In this document: one piece after another, positions 9,936 through 21,361 of the stretch
Position numbering within the stretch: the stretch's first letter is position 1
How the letters are laid out: every line of letters starts with the position of its first letter
Origin: Portulaca oleracea
Lineage: Eukaryota > Streptophyta > Magnoliopsida > Caryophyllales > Portulacaceae
DNA: 64,000 nucleotides
Assembly (NCBI GenBank): GCA_029582165.1
Contig: CM055868.1
Coordinates: forward strand, 17,910,391-17,974,390
Direction: 5' to 3'
Translations under genes and position numbers: made by a program
Notes under the pieces: model-generated
What the model was told of the DNA's origin: nothing
Databases searched by the model: none
What the model saw: the letters and a program-made list of their open reading frames with translations, nothing else

Positions 9936-11777
9936 TGTAGGACCCAAAAAAATTCATGTTCGGGGAATTGTTTCGGATGCGCTACATAGGGTGATCGGGA
10001 GGCGACTAAGGTTGCTTAATCCTTAAATAAGGATATTTTTATTTTATGAAATTTGTTTTCGAGGTGATGAAACTCTATTCATTTACAAACCTATTTATAT
10101 CATAAAAATACTCGAAATTACAAAAGTAATATTTTACTAATGAATTACATCAAACCGATCATAAATTTGGGCCGAAAAAGAAGGACCGGGCCTGCTTAGG
10201 AGAGTCATAGGCCGCTTGACCTTTGACGACTCCATGAGTGGGCATGTCCATCCTCAGCCCAAGAGAAAATAGGTAGAAAATGGCATAGGTCAGGCGGCCT
10301 ATGTCATTTTCTAAGCCCTTTTCCCTTGGCTGATTCCTTAATTCATGAAATAACATGTAAAATCATTAGTAATTATTCTTTAGTAACAACGTATATTTTT
10401 AACAATTAAAAAGGCTTGTAAAAGAGTAAGAGTCGCCAGTCAATTTAAGGAAATTGACAAACCAAAAATAAAGAAAAGACTCCGGTCTACGAACCCGAAT
10501 TCTAAGTTCGGAGGTAAGGTTACGAATTCGAGAATTACGAATTCGAGAATTAAAATAATTCTCGAATTCGCCTGCTTGAAAACAGACTATACTAAAATCG
10601 AACTTGAAATGAAATAAGCGGGGAGAAGTTTTAAAAATATTTCACAACGTTATATACATGAGCATGCAAAGCTTTAAGACATGGTGTCTTTTGCAAAATA
10701 TGTACAAACAACGTGATATAAAGAATAGATTACATCATTAGAACATAAAAGAACAAACCTCACTTAAGATATTGGTATGATGATGGCGAAACCGAACTCC
10801 TCTTGATCAGTTGAAGAGAAAATGGAGATAGGATATGGAAGGGTAGGATTTGGATGTGAGAATTTATGGATGAATGATGATAATGGATGAATGATTAGAG
10901 AATAAGGATTAAGAAAGTATGGATATAGGTGAGATTTTGAGAGAGTTTTGGTAGTATAGATGATGATAGTTGATGAAAATGAGTGAGGAATGATGGGGTA
11001 TTTATAGGTGAGATGAGGGTTGATGCATATGGAAGGAGGGGGAGCACGATCCAAAAATCATGCCCCTTCATGCATGATTATAGGCTATGCGGCCTATGAT
11101 ATTATTCTTGGTCAATCCGAGTCAATTGTGCAAGCTATGATCATGGGATAGGATGGGAAAATCTGGCGCCAAAATCAAATTTATATTGCCAAGGAGAAGA
11201 CAAAGATCGCTGACGTGGCAAACGAAAGCGGGCCGCTTCTCTCTGCGTAGGTCAAGCGGCCTACGCTGCCTACGCTGGCTGTTCTGGGCTCGGACCGCTT
11301 TCTGGGATTGGTTTCGGGGCCTGGGAGTTGGTGTAGGTCGCTTAGCCTTTATAACTGGATAAGTGCAACTTTGAATGGTCATAATTTCTTCATCCGGGCT
11401 CGAACCGCCTTCTGGGCTTGGTTTCAGGGCCTGGGAGTTGGTGTAGGCCACTTAGCCTTTATAACTAGATAAGTGCAACTTCGAATGACCATAATTTCTT
11501 CATCCGGACTCCGATTGAGTCGATTCAAAAGGCGTTAGAAAGCTTAGGATGTGTACTTTACTCTCATCAAAAGAAATGGGGCCAATTGTGGAAAAAATGG
11601 GGTTCGAAATGGTGGACACATGTATGCGAAAAAGGTGAAAAATGAAGGCTTTTTGTGGTGGGTTGGCTCGGTAGCTTTTGATTGAGGAGGGTCCATAGAC
11701 TTTGGCTTTCATTCTAGCCTCTTTTCTTATTGTGCTTGATTTGTACACTTGTCCCGGTACAAAATCCAATGTCTACA
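9936..11777 (-). repeat. solo LTR, 1.84 kb
   Basis: Starts TGTAGGACCC and ends GTCTACA, flanked by a perfect 5-bp duplication GAAAT (9931-9935 and 11778-11782) with no internal region. It therefore looks like a solo LTR left by recombination between two LTRs. A TATA box CTATAAATAC on the minus strand (11007-10998) suggests minus orientation. Inside is a roughly 110-bp tandem duplication (about 11281-11507), each copy containing CTGGGAGTTGGTGTAGG. Dyads with CATAGG/CCTATG or CGTAGG/CCTACG arms occur at 10284-10303 and 11246-11265. Confidence 0.85.
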
Positions 11778-11782
11778 GAAAT

Positions 11783-12263
11783 ATATTAAATAAAAAATGA
11801 GTTGCAGTAGATTGCGGTAAGTTGTGGTGGAAATAATTTTGTGGATTTTGTGGAAATATATTCAATAAAAAGGTAAATGATAATTTGTGCTGAGTTGCGG
11901 TATATTTTAAATAATTTTGTGGTTTAGGGTAGTAGTTTTAGAAATCTTACCCTTGCCCATTTGATATATTTCTGAATTTTAGAAACCATGCCTTTACCCA
12001 TTTGACCGCTTCAGATTCCAAAACCTATCTCTTTGGCCAACTTTGGTCAAATTTCAAGTTCCAAATCTGGAACCGCTCATCCCTAGTTGGATTCATTCTC
12101 ATATACCATTTTGGTTTTATTAAAAAAGCAAAGTTCTAGAAACTACCCTAACGTCATTCTTGAGGAGGAGTCATTGGCATTAACATTCAATCAAGTTTTA
12201 ATATTGTATAAATTGAAGGCGATGATCTTATTATCATTGAAGATTTACAAGGATAAAATGGTA
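11783..12263. other. non-coding stretch, no gene seen
   Basis: AT-rich DNA. The first 150 bases repeat GTAAGTTGTGGTGGAAATAA-like words found left of the solo LTR, so that LTR landed in a small repeat. The rest shows no coding signal or recognisable element. Confidence 0.5.
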
Positions 12264-12449
12264 GATCGATATAGGGGTGAGCGAAAATTTCGGGAATCCC
12301 GGTCCCATCCCGGTCCCGGTCAAATCCCGGTCCCAAAATCCCGTTCCCGGTGGGAGCGGGACCGGGAGTGGAACTAAAAATGAAGTCCCGGTCAACAACG
12401 GGACCGGGAGTGGGACTTAACCTCATTTCCCGGTCCCAGTCCCAATTCC

Positions 12450-12451
<2 letters not shown>

Positions 12452-12540
<89 letters not shown>
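12452..12540. repeat. TA microsatellite
   Basis: About 44 TA units, followed by TTTA repeats (12541-12562) that are the tail of the minus-strand LINE. Confidence 0.95.
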
Positions 12541-12545
<5 letters not shown>

Positions 12546-14741
12546 TTATTTATTTATTTATTGGCAGAAAATTTTCACTTCATTGCCAGCTCCAAACAGG
12601 AGCAAACCTCAAAACAGAACCCCTATTGGAGTAATAGGTCTATACACTGAGAAAGCTTATTGCTTCTTTTAGACAAGAAAAGAAATCTATGCACAGTGAC
12701 AAAATTTATCTTCTTAATAGCCTCCTCAACTGAAATAGGCTCACTATCACTAGGAACCCTCTTGTAGTTCCTCATCTCCCAAATGACAGCAATACACATC
12801 ACGCAAACAGCAGCATCAACTTTCTTAATATGCTTCTTCCTCTTCATACTCTTTCAATTTGAAACCCAATGTTGGATAGTAGGAAAATCCCCTTTGATCT
12901 TGAGTTTCTCACAGAAGTGCTTCAATATCTGTTTGCTAAAATCACATAAAACAAATAGATGATCAATTGATTCATCACCTCTATGACAAAGAAGACACTG
13001 ACCATCGACAGTACAACCATGAGCCAAGAGCCTAGAAGCAACTGGGAGTTTCATATGTAAAGCAACCCAAGCAATGAAGCACTGCCTAGGAGTAGATATC
13101 TTGTTCCAAATAATATGATAAAAAGGCCAAGTTTCCAGATCAGAGAAGAACCAATTGTAACAATCTGAAACAGAATAATGCATGCCTTTATCACCTCTCA
13201 ATCCTTTGCTGAGTTCATCTCCATATTTAAGCTTCTCTTTTACTTTGCATATCTGTTTCCAACACCAAGAACTAGTAACAGGGGGAGTGTATTTCCACCA
13301 ATCATGGTTTTTCATATATCTCTCATGAATCCATCTCACCCACAAACAGTCCTTTTTCTTTGCAACACACCACACCAATTTCCCAATTCTGGCAAGATTC
13401 CACAACTTGGGGTTTTTCAAACCTAAACCACCAAGTTTTTTGGTTTACACATAGTGTTCCAATCCACCAGAGGCACCCTATTAGCATTCACATCAGCAGA
13501 CCAAATGAAGCTACGACAAATCTTTACAATCTGTTCAATAACATTTTGAGGAATAAGGAAAATATTTGCCCAATAATCCACAATACTCAGTAAAACAGAG
13601 TTCACCAATTGGACCCTCGCAGCATAAGAGAGGTGTCTAGAAGCCCATACTTTAATATTAGCTATGATCTTCTCCACCAAAACCAAACAATCAAACTTCC
13701 CTAATCTTCTAGTAGTAATTGGCACACCCAGGTATTTCAAAGGGAAACAACCCTGACTGAATCCCATAATATCAAGCAGTTGCCGAGTATCACTATCAGA
13801 ACACCCAGCCAGAACAATTTGAGATTTTGAAGGGTTTGCAAACAGGCCAGTAGAAGCAGCAAAGTGACTTAAAATCTTTGAAATATGAGTTAACGAACTC
13901 TGATCAGCATGACAAAAAATAATCAAGTCATCAGGAAACATAAGGTGGTTAACCTTCAAACTTTGCAACCTGGATGAAAAATAAAGTCCTGGGCAAACTG
14001 CAGACTATTTAATTTCCTAGACAGATACTCTATAACAAGAACGAAGATAAGTGGAGATAAAGGATCACCTTGCCTCAAGCCTCTCCCACCTTTAAAATAC
14101 CCATGCTGCTGGCCATTCAGATTGATAGTATACGAAGGAGAAGTGATACACATCATGATCTAATGAATACACTGAGTCGGAAAGTGAAAAGCTCTGAGGA
14201 TCTCCTCAATACTCTCCCAGAAAAGTGAGTCATAAGCTTTCCTCAGATCAATCTTCATGATGCATCTAGGAGAAAGATTTTTGCGAGAGTAACCTTTTGC
14301 CACCTCTTGACAAAGGAGAATATTGTGGACAATCTCCCTACCCGGAACAAACGCAGCCTGACATTCATTGACCAAGAAAGGAAGCACCTCTCGAATCCTT
14401 TTACAAAGTAATTTCGAGAGGCATTTGTAAGAGATGTTACAACATGATATTGGCCTAAAATCAGCAGGACTCACCGGGTTAATGTTCTTAGGAATAAGAG
14501 AGATAACTGTATCACTGATATTTCGAAGAATATACCCCTGATCAAGGCATTCAAAGATGGCATCACAAAAATAATCTCCCACAATCTCCCAATTATGCTG
14601 GTGGAACGAGCTACTAAACCCATCCGGGCCAGGAGCCTTAATAACAGGGATAGAGAAGACTATATCTCTGATCTCTTTCTTATTGAAGGGTTTTAGCATC
14701 TCCAGCTGGTTACTGATAGAAAGAATATTACCCTGCTGGGC
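12541..14741 (-). mobile_element. 5'-truncated L1-type LINE
   Basis: Minus-strand LINE lacking ORF1 and the endonuclease. It starts within the reverse transcriptase at about 14741 and ends in an AAATA-type simple tail at 12541-12562. Truncation at the 5' end is usual for LINE copies. The insertion lies in TA-repeat DNA, so the duplication cannot be delimited. Confidence 0.85.
12623..14699 (-). pseudogene. LINE ORF2 remnant: reverse transcriptase and zf-RVT
   Basis: Reverse transcriptase blocks are clear on the minus strand: KAPGPDGFSSSF, FRPISCCNISYKCLSKLL, CQAAFVPGREIVHNILLCQE, MKIDLRKAYDSLFW, GGRGLRQGDPLSPLIFVL. The catalytic box reads FPDD (HLMFPDDLIIF) instead of FADD, itself likely inactivating. 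The zf-RVT motif CLLCHRGDESIDHLFVLC follows in 13420-12854. Breaks: in-frame TAG at 14162-14160, and frameshifts near 13960, 13422 and 12850. More decayed than the LINE at 2829-8081 and of a different subfamily by sequence. Confidence 0.87.
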
Positions 14742-15242
14742 AATATATATAACAAATTAAGTGACTATGTAAACTTATTTAATTTAATTTGTGTTCGTTC
14801 TTTATATTTATTTTATTTATTACTATTTCGAACTTAGCATATTTTTTTCCGGAAAGAAAACGTTTTATATATTGTGCAATCTTAATTCGGGAAAAAGTGA
14901 CTATGTAAACAAATCGGCACCCACATTTGTGAAATTAAAGACAACTTGTATAATTTTTTTGTGTTTTTAATGCAAATAAATCAAATAAAGAGTGGAAAAA
15001 AAGTTTGGAAACCGGGACTAAAAAATTCCCGGTTGATTTCCCAGTCCCGGTGGGACCGGGAGCGGGAGCAAATCTTTGCTCCCGGTCACAACTGGGAGCG
15101 GGAGTGGGAGCAAAGTTTTACTCCCGATCACAACCGGGACCGGGACCGGTACCTCCAAAAATTACCGGGATGCCGGTCCCGCTCACCCCTAGATCGATAT
15201 ATATGATTGCTTGGGATATTAGAAAACTTATTGATTTTTAAG

Positions 15243-15584
15243 GGGTTATTGAATATTTGGAGCAATTTGGATACGATGAACTAACATTTGGAATTTGGAT
15301 TCGACAAACTATATTTAACATCCTATTAGATTGAGTGAACTTTTACCGATTTCAACTTGTCTGAAAAGTTAGTTGACAAAGGTGATTGCTTACATAAACT
15401 ATTTAGAAGGTGAAAAAAAAAAAGAAAAAAATACCTTGATGACCACCGTAAGTCACTTTTTTGATGAGTTGAGTTTATTCGATCTAATAAAATATTAAAT
15501 ATAGTTTGTCAAGTCTAAACTCCAAATGTCAGTTTGTCGTATTCAAATTACCCCAAAGGTAGGATTATCTAATTCCAATAACCC
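15243..15584. mobile_element. small Mutator-like long-inverted-repeat element
   Basis: The two ends are imperfect inverted copies of about 110 bp (GGGTTATTGAATATTTGG at left; its complement at right ends CCAATAACCC). Shared interior words such as GACAAACTATATTTAA stand in opposite orientation. Flanks ATTTTTAAG and ATTTTTTAG form an 8-of-9 match, consistent with a 9-bp Mutator-type duplication. No coding capacity. Confidence 0.6.
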
Positions 15585-15807
15585 ATTTTTTAGAAGAGTA
15601 TTCCTTCCATTATGTTGTGTTAGCAATTATGGAGGAAGACTAGCTGACATATATGTACCACTTCACTAATATGAATTTTGCTATTTGATTTATAGTTGCT
15701 CTTCGAAAATTTCTGTAATTAATTATGATAACAATTTAGAAAAATATTTATATGAAGGATCTTACAAGTTACGAGTTAAAAAATTACAACAAAGGAGATA
15801 TATAATT

Positions 15808-17223
15808 GGGAAATTGGATTCTAATAATACGAACTTTGGGCCATATAAGACTTAATAATACGAACTTTCGATTACGTTCTAAATAATATGAAATTTGACC
15901 CCCTGTTGCCCCTAGTAACACGCCACCGAATTAAGATTAACTTGACTCGGCGGCAGTCTGACGTGGCGGCGGAGGAATGTCCCAGTCAGCTTTTTTTCCA
16001 CATCAGCCTCTTTCTCTCTCCTGTTTCTCTCTCTCTCTCTCCCCTCTCTTTCTCTCTCATCCTCTTCGTCATTCCCAGACTTTTCTCCTTCTTCCTCCTC
16101 CTCCTCCTTCTTCTTCTTCTACTCGAGCTCCTCAACTCCGGTGACAATGGCGGGTCTACCGACACCGGAAAAAAGCTCGTCGAACTCCTCTCATAATCTG
16201 AATCTCTATCTTCTACTCAGTTGCTCGATATCGCCCACCGATTCCCAGATTCCTCCACTGCCCTTAATTTTCTGCAACAAATTCGGTCTATTTCTCCATC
16301 CCCAGATTCTGAATCACTTTCTTCTGTTTTCCAAGTTGTGTTTGAGCTTGCAAGTCACGAACCCGATTCAAGGGATAAATTGTTCGATGTACAATTGACG
16401 GAATTTTCTACGATTCTTCTGATCAGGGGGTTTGGAGAGGCGAAAATGGTGGGTAATTTGATGTTGGTTTTCAACTTAATTGGAACCCCAGAAAAAGGTT
16501 GTTGATTTTCGCAACTTAGTGATCGAGGAGCTGCTAAGAAATGGAGGTTTTGTCTTGTGGTTAGGATTCTAGGGTTGTGTTTCTGGTGAATGGTGGAAGT
16601 GTGAATGACTTCAAAAAAAACCCAAATCCCACATAACTGACCACATTCAACCTCAAGCACCTGGTTGGAAAGTTTTGTTGTCCACATTAAAAAAAACCCA
16701 GATTCAAAAAAACCCAGATTTGTTGGCCAATTGAAGAAGAAGAAGAAGAAGGAGGAGGAGGAGGAGGAGGAGGGAAGAGGGGGTTGTGGGATGGAAGAGG
16801 AGGACGCCGTTGTTGAACAGATCTCCCGCCTTGCCACCTAGAAAACCCAGATCGAACTTTTTTTTCTGGGTTTGATTCCGACGGAGGAGGAGAGAGAGGG
16901 GGAGGATGGAAGAAGATGAAGAACGAAAAATGGGATATGAAATTTTTAGAGAGAAAAAAAAGTTCGTATTATTCAGAGAAACATAGGTAAAAATTCATAT
17001 TATTTTTTTAAGTCAACGTGGATGACGTGGCAAAGTCAAAACAACAAGGCGTGTGCCTCCACCGCCACGTCAGATCACCGTCGAGTCAAGTTAATCTTAA
17101 CTCGGTGGCGTGTTATTGGAGGCAACAGGGGGTCAAAGTTCATATTATTCAGAACCTAATCGAAAGTTCGTATTATTAAGTCTTATATGGCCAAAAGTTC
17201 GTATTATTATAATCCAATTTCTC
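15808..17223. mobile_element. Mutator-like element with captured DNA (Pack-MULE-like)
   Basis: Ends GGGAAATTGGATTC and ATAATCCAATTTCTC are inverted copies; the inverted similarity extends over about 200 bp on each side (TTAATAATACGAAC; GACCCCCTGTTGCC; CGCCACCGA). A perfect 9-bp duplication TATATAATT flanks it (15799-15807 and 17224-17232), the hallmark length of Mutator-like elements. No transposase is visible. The centre has higher GC and a coding-like frame described separately. A related copy lies at 32421-33525. Confidence 0.8.
16134..16505 (+). pseudogene. coding-like fragment inside Mutator-like element
   Basis: A frame of about 120 codons with gene-like composition, in contrast to its surroundings. 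It reads SGDNGGSTDTGKKLVELLS, one TAA, then SESLSSTQLLDIAHRFPDS and on through FLQQIRSISPSPDSESLSS and ELASHEPDSRDKLFDVQL to a stop at 16503-16505. A CT-rich, 5'-UTR-like tract (16008-16130) precedes it. The pattern suggests a captured 5' UTR plus first exon of a host gene with one nonsense change. I do not recognise the parent gene. Confidence 0.45.
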
Positions 17224-17383
17224 TATATAATTACGTATTTCAGAAAATCTAATGCTAGATTTTTTTACATAATTTATAGGGGCAAATCTTAAAGACAGAA
17301 GTTAAGAAATTATAGTAGTACCTTTGTTTTATATTATTTGTACTCTTTGAAAATTGTGACATCAAATTTATAAGAGTGATCAT

Positions 17384-18012
<629 letters not shown>

Positions 18013-18015
18013 TAT

Positions 18016-18050
<35 letters not shown>

Positions 18051-18252
18051 AAACGATTTATTAAATAAAATTACTATAATTATATTCATAATGAAAAAAT
18101 ACAATCATAAATGTAAAATATTACAATTTTTAATAAAATTTTATATAAAAAATTATCAATAAAAAAATAATTTTGGAGACCGTGACAGCAAAAACAAATA
18201 TAGACAAGAGAAGGTAAAAATCTAAAAAGCAACCCCAACAAAAATAAAATAA

Positions 18253-18475
18253 TACTCCCTCTGTTTTTATTTATCTATCGCTTAGAAAATTGTATTGAAA
18301 TCTTTGACCATTAATATCTTAATTTGTATAATGATTCATCATACAAAATTGATGTCATTAGATTTGTAATAAAAATTACTATTAAAAAATTATAATATTA
18401 TATTTTTTTATTAAAATTATTAATTAAAGATTGACACTGCAAACTATAAATAACAGATAAAAGAGAATGGGTGAG
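18253..18475. mobile_element. MITE-like repeat
   Basis: Begins TACTCCCTCTGTTTTTATT, the CTCCCTC-type end common in plant MITEs, and ends near GTGAGTAGTA. AT-rich and non-coding. Interior words (AATATTACAATTTTTAATA-like) recur at 30427-30696. Boundaries approximate. Confidence 0.45.
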
Positions 18476-18477
18476 TA

Positions 18478-18743
18478 GTACTACCTCTGTCCCATTATAT
18501 TCGTCCATTTACCTCATTTGGGAGAACCAATGCATATTGGGAATTGAGGTAAAAAAATTTGTAATTTTATCTAAATTACTCCTACTTTAATTGAAGGTAA
18601 TAGTTGTTGGAATTGTAAAAAGTGATAAATGAATTTATTAATTAGGGGTAGAAAATGAATTACAGTTGTTGGAATTGTAAATAGGACAATTATTTTGGGA
18701 CAAAGAAATTAAGTAAAAAGACAAATAATTTAGGACGGAGTTA
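18478..18743. mobile_element. Stowaway-type MITE, copy 1
   Basis: Left end TACTACCTCTGTCCCA and right end TTTAGGACGGAGTTAATAG are inverted copies. The interior (CAATGCATATTGGGAATTGAGG) matches the copy at 29851-30118. It lies about 880 bp upstream of the AOS start codon. Confidence 0.65.
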
Positions 18744-18789
18744 ATAGTTTTTTTTGGGAAGAAAGGAAATTAAATTAAAGTAAAATGAT

Positions 18790-19175
18790 AAACATCTTGA
18801 CACAAGATGGTTCTTAACCATCTTGCATTTATTCTAAATCACTAATAAAGTTAAATATATGTGTATTTAAATCATTCTAAAGGTATGTTTCATTATTTTT
18901 AGGGTTACTACAACTTATAAATAATTTAAAAATAATTATTTATTTATATTTATTATATATATATATAACTATGTATAAAATGTGCATTTTCTAATATGAT
19001 TGATAAAATTAGGCTATTATTATATTTTTTGACCTAGCTAATAAATATTATATTATTATAATTGATAAATATATATAATTATTAAAGAAAATATTAATGA
19101 AAGTTAAAAAATATGTATTATGAACAATTTAAGATGGTTAAAAACATTTTAAATCAAGATGGTTAGCATGGTCTT
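18790..19175. mobile_element. MITE with palindromic inverted repeats, copy 1
   Basis: Left end CATCTTGACACAAGATGGTTC then TTAACCATCTTG; right end is its inverted counterpart ending ATCAAGATGGTTAGCATGG. Each terminal repeat itself contains an inner palindrome (CAAGATGGTT..AACCATCTTG). Interior is AT-rich and matches the copy at 33812-34194 almost throughout. Lies about 450 bp upstream of AOS. Confidence 0.7.
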
Positions 19176-19544
19176 TAAATTAAATTAGATTAGGTATAAA
19201 CGATGAATGTCCAAGTACACAGGGGCCCGAGGCAGGGAAAAAAAGAAAAATAGTAATAATGATGCAAATAACGAGTCAGGTAAGTCATCGAAAGAGAATG
19301 CACCGTAATTGGTACAGATATATGTCAAAACAAGTAATCAACCAAACATTGGTTGATAAAATAAGCAAATATCAGAAGTTTTAATTTGGCATGAGTTTCA
19401 CACCCAAATATTTGCGATTTTTTCATACCCCCACTCGTTTTGTCTCCCTGTAGGATTATGTGTAGTCCCCCTCTTGGTATTCCCCCCCACCCGAACCTCA
19501 CCGGCCTTGCTTCCGTCCATCTTCCCCTTCTCCATCTCTCTTTC

Positions 19545-19552
19545 TATTTAAA
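19545..19552 (+). promoter_or_regulatory. probable TATA box of AOS
   Basis: TATTTAAA lies 76 bp before the AOS start codon, after a pyrimidine-rich tract (19500-19542) and before a CA-rich, AUG-free presumptive leader. Position and context fit a plant core promoter; the transcription start itself is inferred, not seen. Confidence 0.55.
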
Positions 19553-19627
19553 CTACTTGTCTCATCACCTACCCACATCAACACCCACCCCATTTCATTA
19601 AACTCTGTACTTCTCATTCATCCAAAT

Positions 19628-21199
19628 ATGGCTTCTCTCTCTCTAAATTCATTTGCCCAGTTAAACCGCCCTTTAAAATCATCATCCTCCTTGAAAAACA
19701 GACCAAATTACAACAACCCTGCTGCTAAAGTTCCTAGTCGCCGGATCTACGCCGCACTAACCTCGCCGCCGACGAAAACATCACCGGAGAATACAGACCT
19801 TCCGGTCAAGAAAGTCCCCGGTGATTATGGGCTCCCCTTCTTCGGACCCATCAGCGACAGGCAGGATTTCATCTACAATCAGGGGAGAGAAGAGTTCTTC
19901 AAGTCACGAGTTCAGAAGTACGGGTCGACCGTTTTCCGGGTCAATATGCCGCCCGGCCCGTTTATCTCCAAGGACCCGAGGGTGGTAGCGTTGTTAGATG
20001 GAATTAGTTTCCAGACGCTGTTTGATGTTTCCAAGGTTGAAAAGAAAGATCTCTTCACCGGAACATACATGCCATCTTTGGATCTCACCGGCGGGTATCG
20101 GACCCTCTCGTATTTGGATCCATCGGAGCCCAAACACGAGAAGTTGAAGAAGATTATATTCCAGCTACAGACCTCCACCCGCAACCGAGTCCTCCCCGAG
20201 TTCAACTCCAGCTACTCGGACATGTTCGATTTTTTGGAGAACGAGTTGGCCACGAAGGGGAAAGTTCTGTTCAACGACGCCAATGACCAGGCTGCCTTCA
20301 ACTTCTTGGGTCGGGCATGGTACGGAGCGGATCCGACCCGAACCGAACTGGGTCAGAGCGGACCCACTATTATTGGGAAATGGGTTGTGTTCCAGCTCGG
20401 ACCGATTATGACTCTTGGCCTTCCGAAGTTTGTGGAAGAGATCCTTCTCCACACTTTTCCTCTGCCTCCTTTCCTGGTGAAGAAGGACTACCAGAAGCTG
20501 TACAACTTCATTTACCAGAACTCCACCGAGTTGCTGGATTCCGCGGCTGAGGCTGGGATCTCTAGAGATGAAGCCTGTCATAATTTGGTCTTCACCACGT
20601 GTTTTAATTCCTTTGGTGGGATGAAAATCATCTTCCCAAACATAGTCAAACAAATCGGCCGAGCTGGGGTCAAACTTCACCGGCTCTTGGCTGAGGAAGT
20701 CAGGTCTGCTGTCCGGCCCAACGGTGGAAAAATCACAATGGCAGCAATCGAACAAATGCCCCTCCTGCAATCGACGGTTTACGAGGCGCTCCGGATCGAA
20801 CCGCCCGTGCCATTCCAGTACGGGCGTGCGAAGAAGGACCTGGTGATTGAGTCTCACGATGCGGCTTTCAAGGTGAAGCAGGGGGAAATGCTATTTGGGT
20901 ACCAGCCATTTGCGACGAGAGACCCGAAAATATTCGAGCGTGCCGACGAATTTGTACCGGAGCGGTTCATGGGGACCGGGGAGAGGTTGTTGAAACATGT
21001 GTTGTGGTCTAACGGACCTGAGACTGAGACTCCGACTGTGGGAAACAAGCAGTGTGCTGGCAAAGACTTTGTGGTGCTGATTGCAAGACTTTTTGTTGCC
21101 GAGTTGTTCTTAAGGTACGACTCCTTTGAGATCGAAGTTGCCACCTCGCCATTGGGAGCTAAAGTCACCATAACTTCTCTCAAAAGAGCAACCTTTTAG
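19628..21199 (+). CDS. AOS: allene oxide synthase (CYP74A), plastid
   Basis: Intact, intronless 523-aa cytochrome P450 of the CYP74A family. It converts the 13-hydroperoxide of linolenic acid to an unstable allene oxide (12,13-epoxide), the committed step toward jasmonates, without O2 or an NADPH reductase. Residues 1 to about 40 are Ser/Arg/Asn-rich and lack acidic residues, as in a plastid transit peptide. The mature part opens with LPVKKVPGDYGLPFFGPISDR. Family signatures: the I-helix-like motif FNSFGG (Phe326, Asn327, Gly330-331), KYLR-type EALRIEPPVPFQYGRA, and the haem loop GNKQCAGKDFVV with Cys476 as haem ligand. The C-terminal SLKRATF is typical. Length and lack of introns match known AOS genes. 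Start chosen at the first ATG after the probable TATA box, in AAATATGGC context. GC content is far above the flanks. Hydroperoxide lyase is the nearest alternative, but the long transit peptide and overall match favour AOS. Confidence 0.96.
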   Translation: MASLSLNSFAQLNRPLKSSSSLKNRPNYNNPAAKVPSRRIYAALTSPPTKTSPENTDLPVKKVPGDYGLPFFGPISDRQDFIYNQGREEFFKSRVQKYGSTVFRVNMPPGPFISKDPRVVALLDGISFQTLFDVSKVEKKDLFTGTYMPSLDLTGGYRTLSYLDPSEPKHEKLKKIIFQLQTSTRNRVLPEFNSSYSDMFDFLENELATKGKVLFNDANDQAAFNFLGRAWYGADPTRTELGQSGPTIIGKWVVFQLGPIMTLGLPKFVEEILLHTFPLPPFLVKKDYQKLYNFIYQNSTELLDSAAEAGISRDEACHNLVFTTCFNSFGGMKIIFPNIVKQIGRAGVKLHRLLAEEVRSAVRPNGGKITMAAIEQMPLLQSTVYEALRIEPPVPFQYGRAKKDLVIESHDAAFKVKQGEMLFGYQPFATRDPKIFERADEFVPERFMGTGERLLKHVLWSNGPETETPTVGNKQCAGKDFVVLIARLFVAELFLRYDSFEIEVATSPLGAKVTITSLKRATF

Positions 21200-21361
21200 T
21201 TGTTCTTAAGGATGTATCCACTATCTAGTGTGCTTAGTTTATTAACCATCTTTCTTTATATCTTCAAATTATATTATAAATGTATGTAAAAGTTAATAAC
21301 AACTCTCGATCTTTTTCGGCAATGGGCTGTTAAGACCTGACTGAAAAAGTACAACTCAGAC

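Larger units (their letters stand above)
12272..15191. mobile_element. hAT-like non-autonomous element carrying a LINE fragment
   Basis: Terminal inverted repeats: left TAGGGGTGAGCG, right CGCTCACCCCTA. Flanked by a perfect 8-bp duplication GATCGATA (12264-12271 and 15192-15199). Both ends are full of CCCGGTCCCGGT-type GC-rich repeats. No transposase. As in the element at 2548-8488, the centre is a TA microsatellite (12452-12540) that received a LINE, here on the minus strand. Confidence 0.85.

Noticed and set aside
20165..20857. 230-codon frame on the minus strand of AOS
   Set aside because: Antisense shadow of a GC-rich coding sequence with no domain of its own; the plus frame has every P450 signature.
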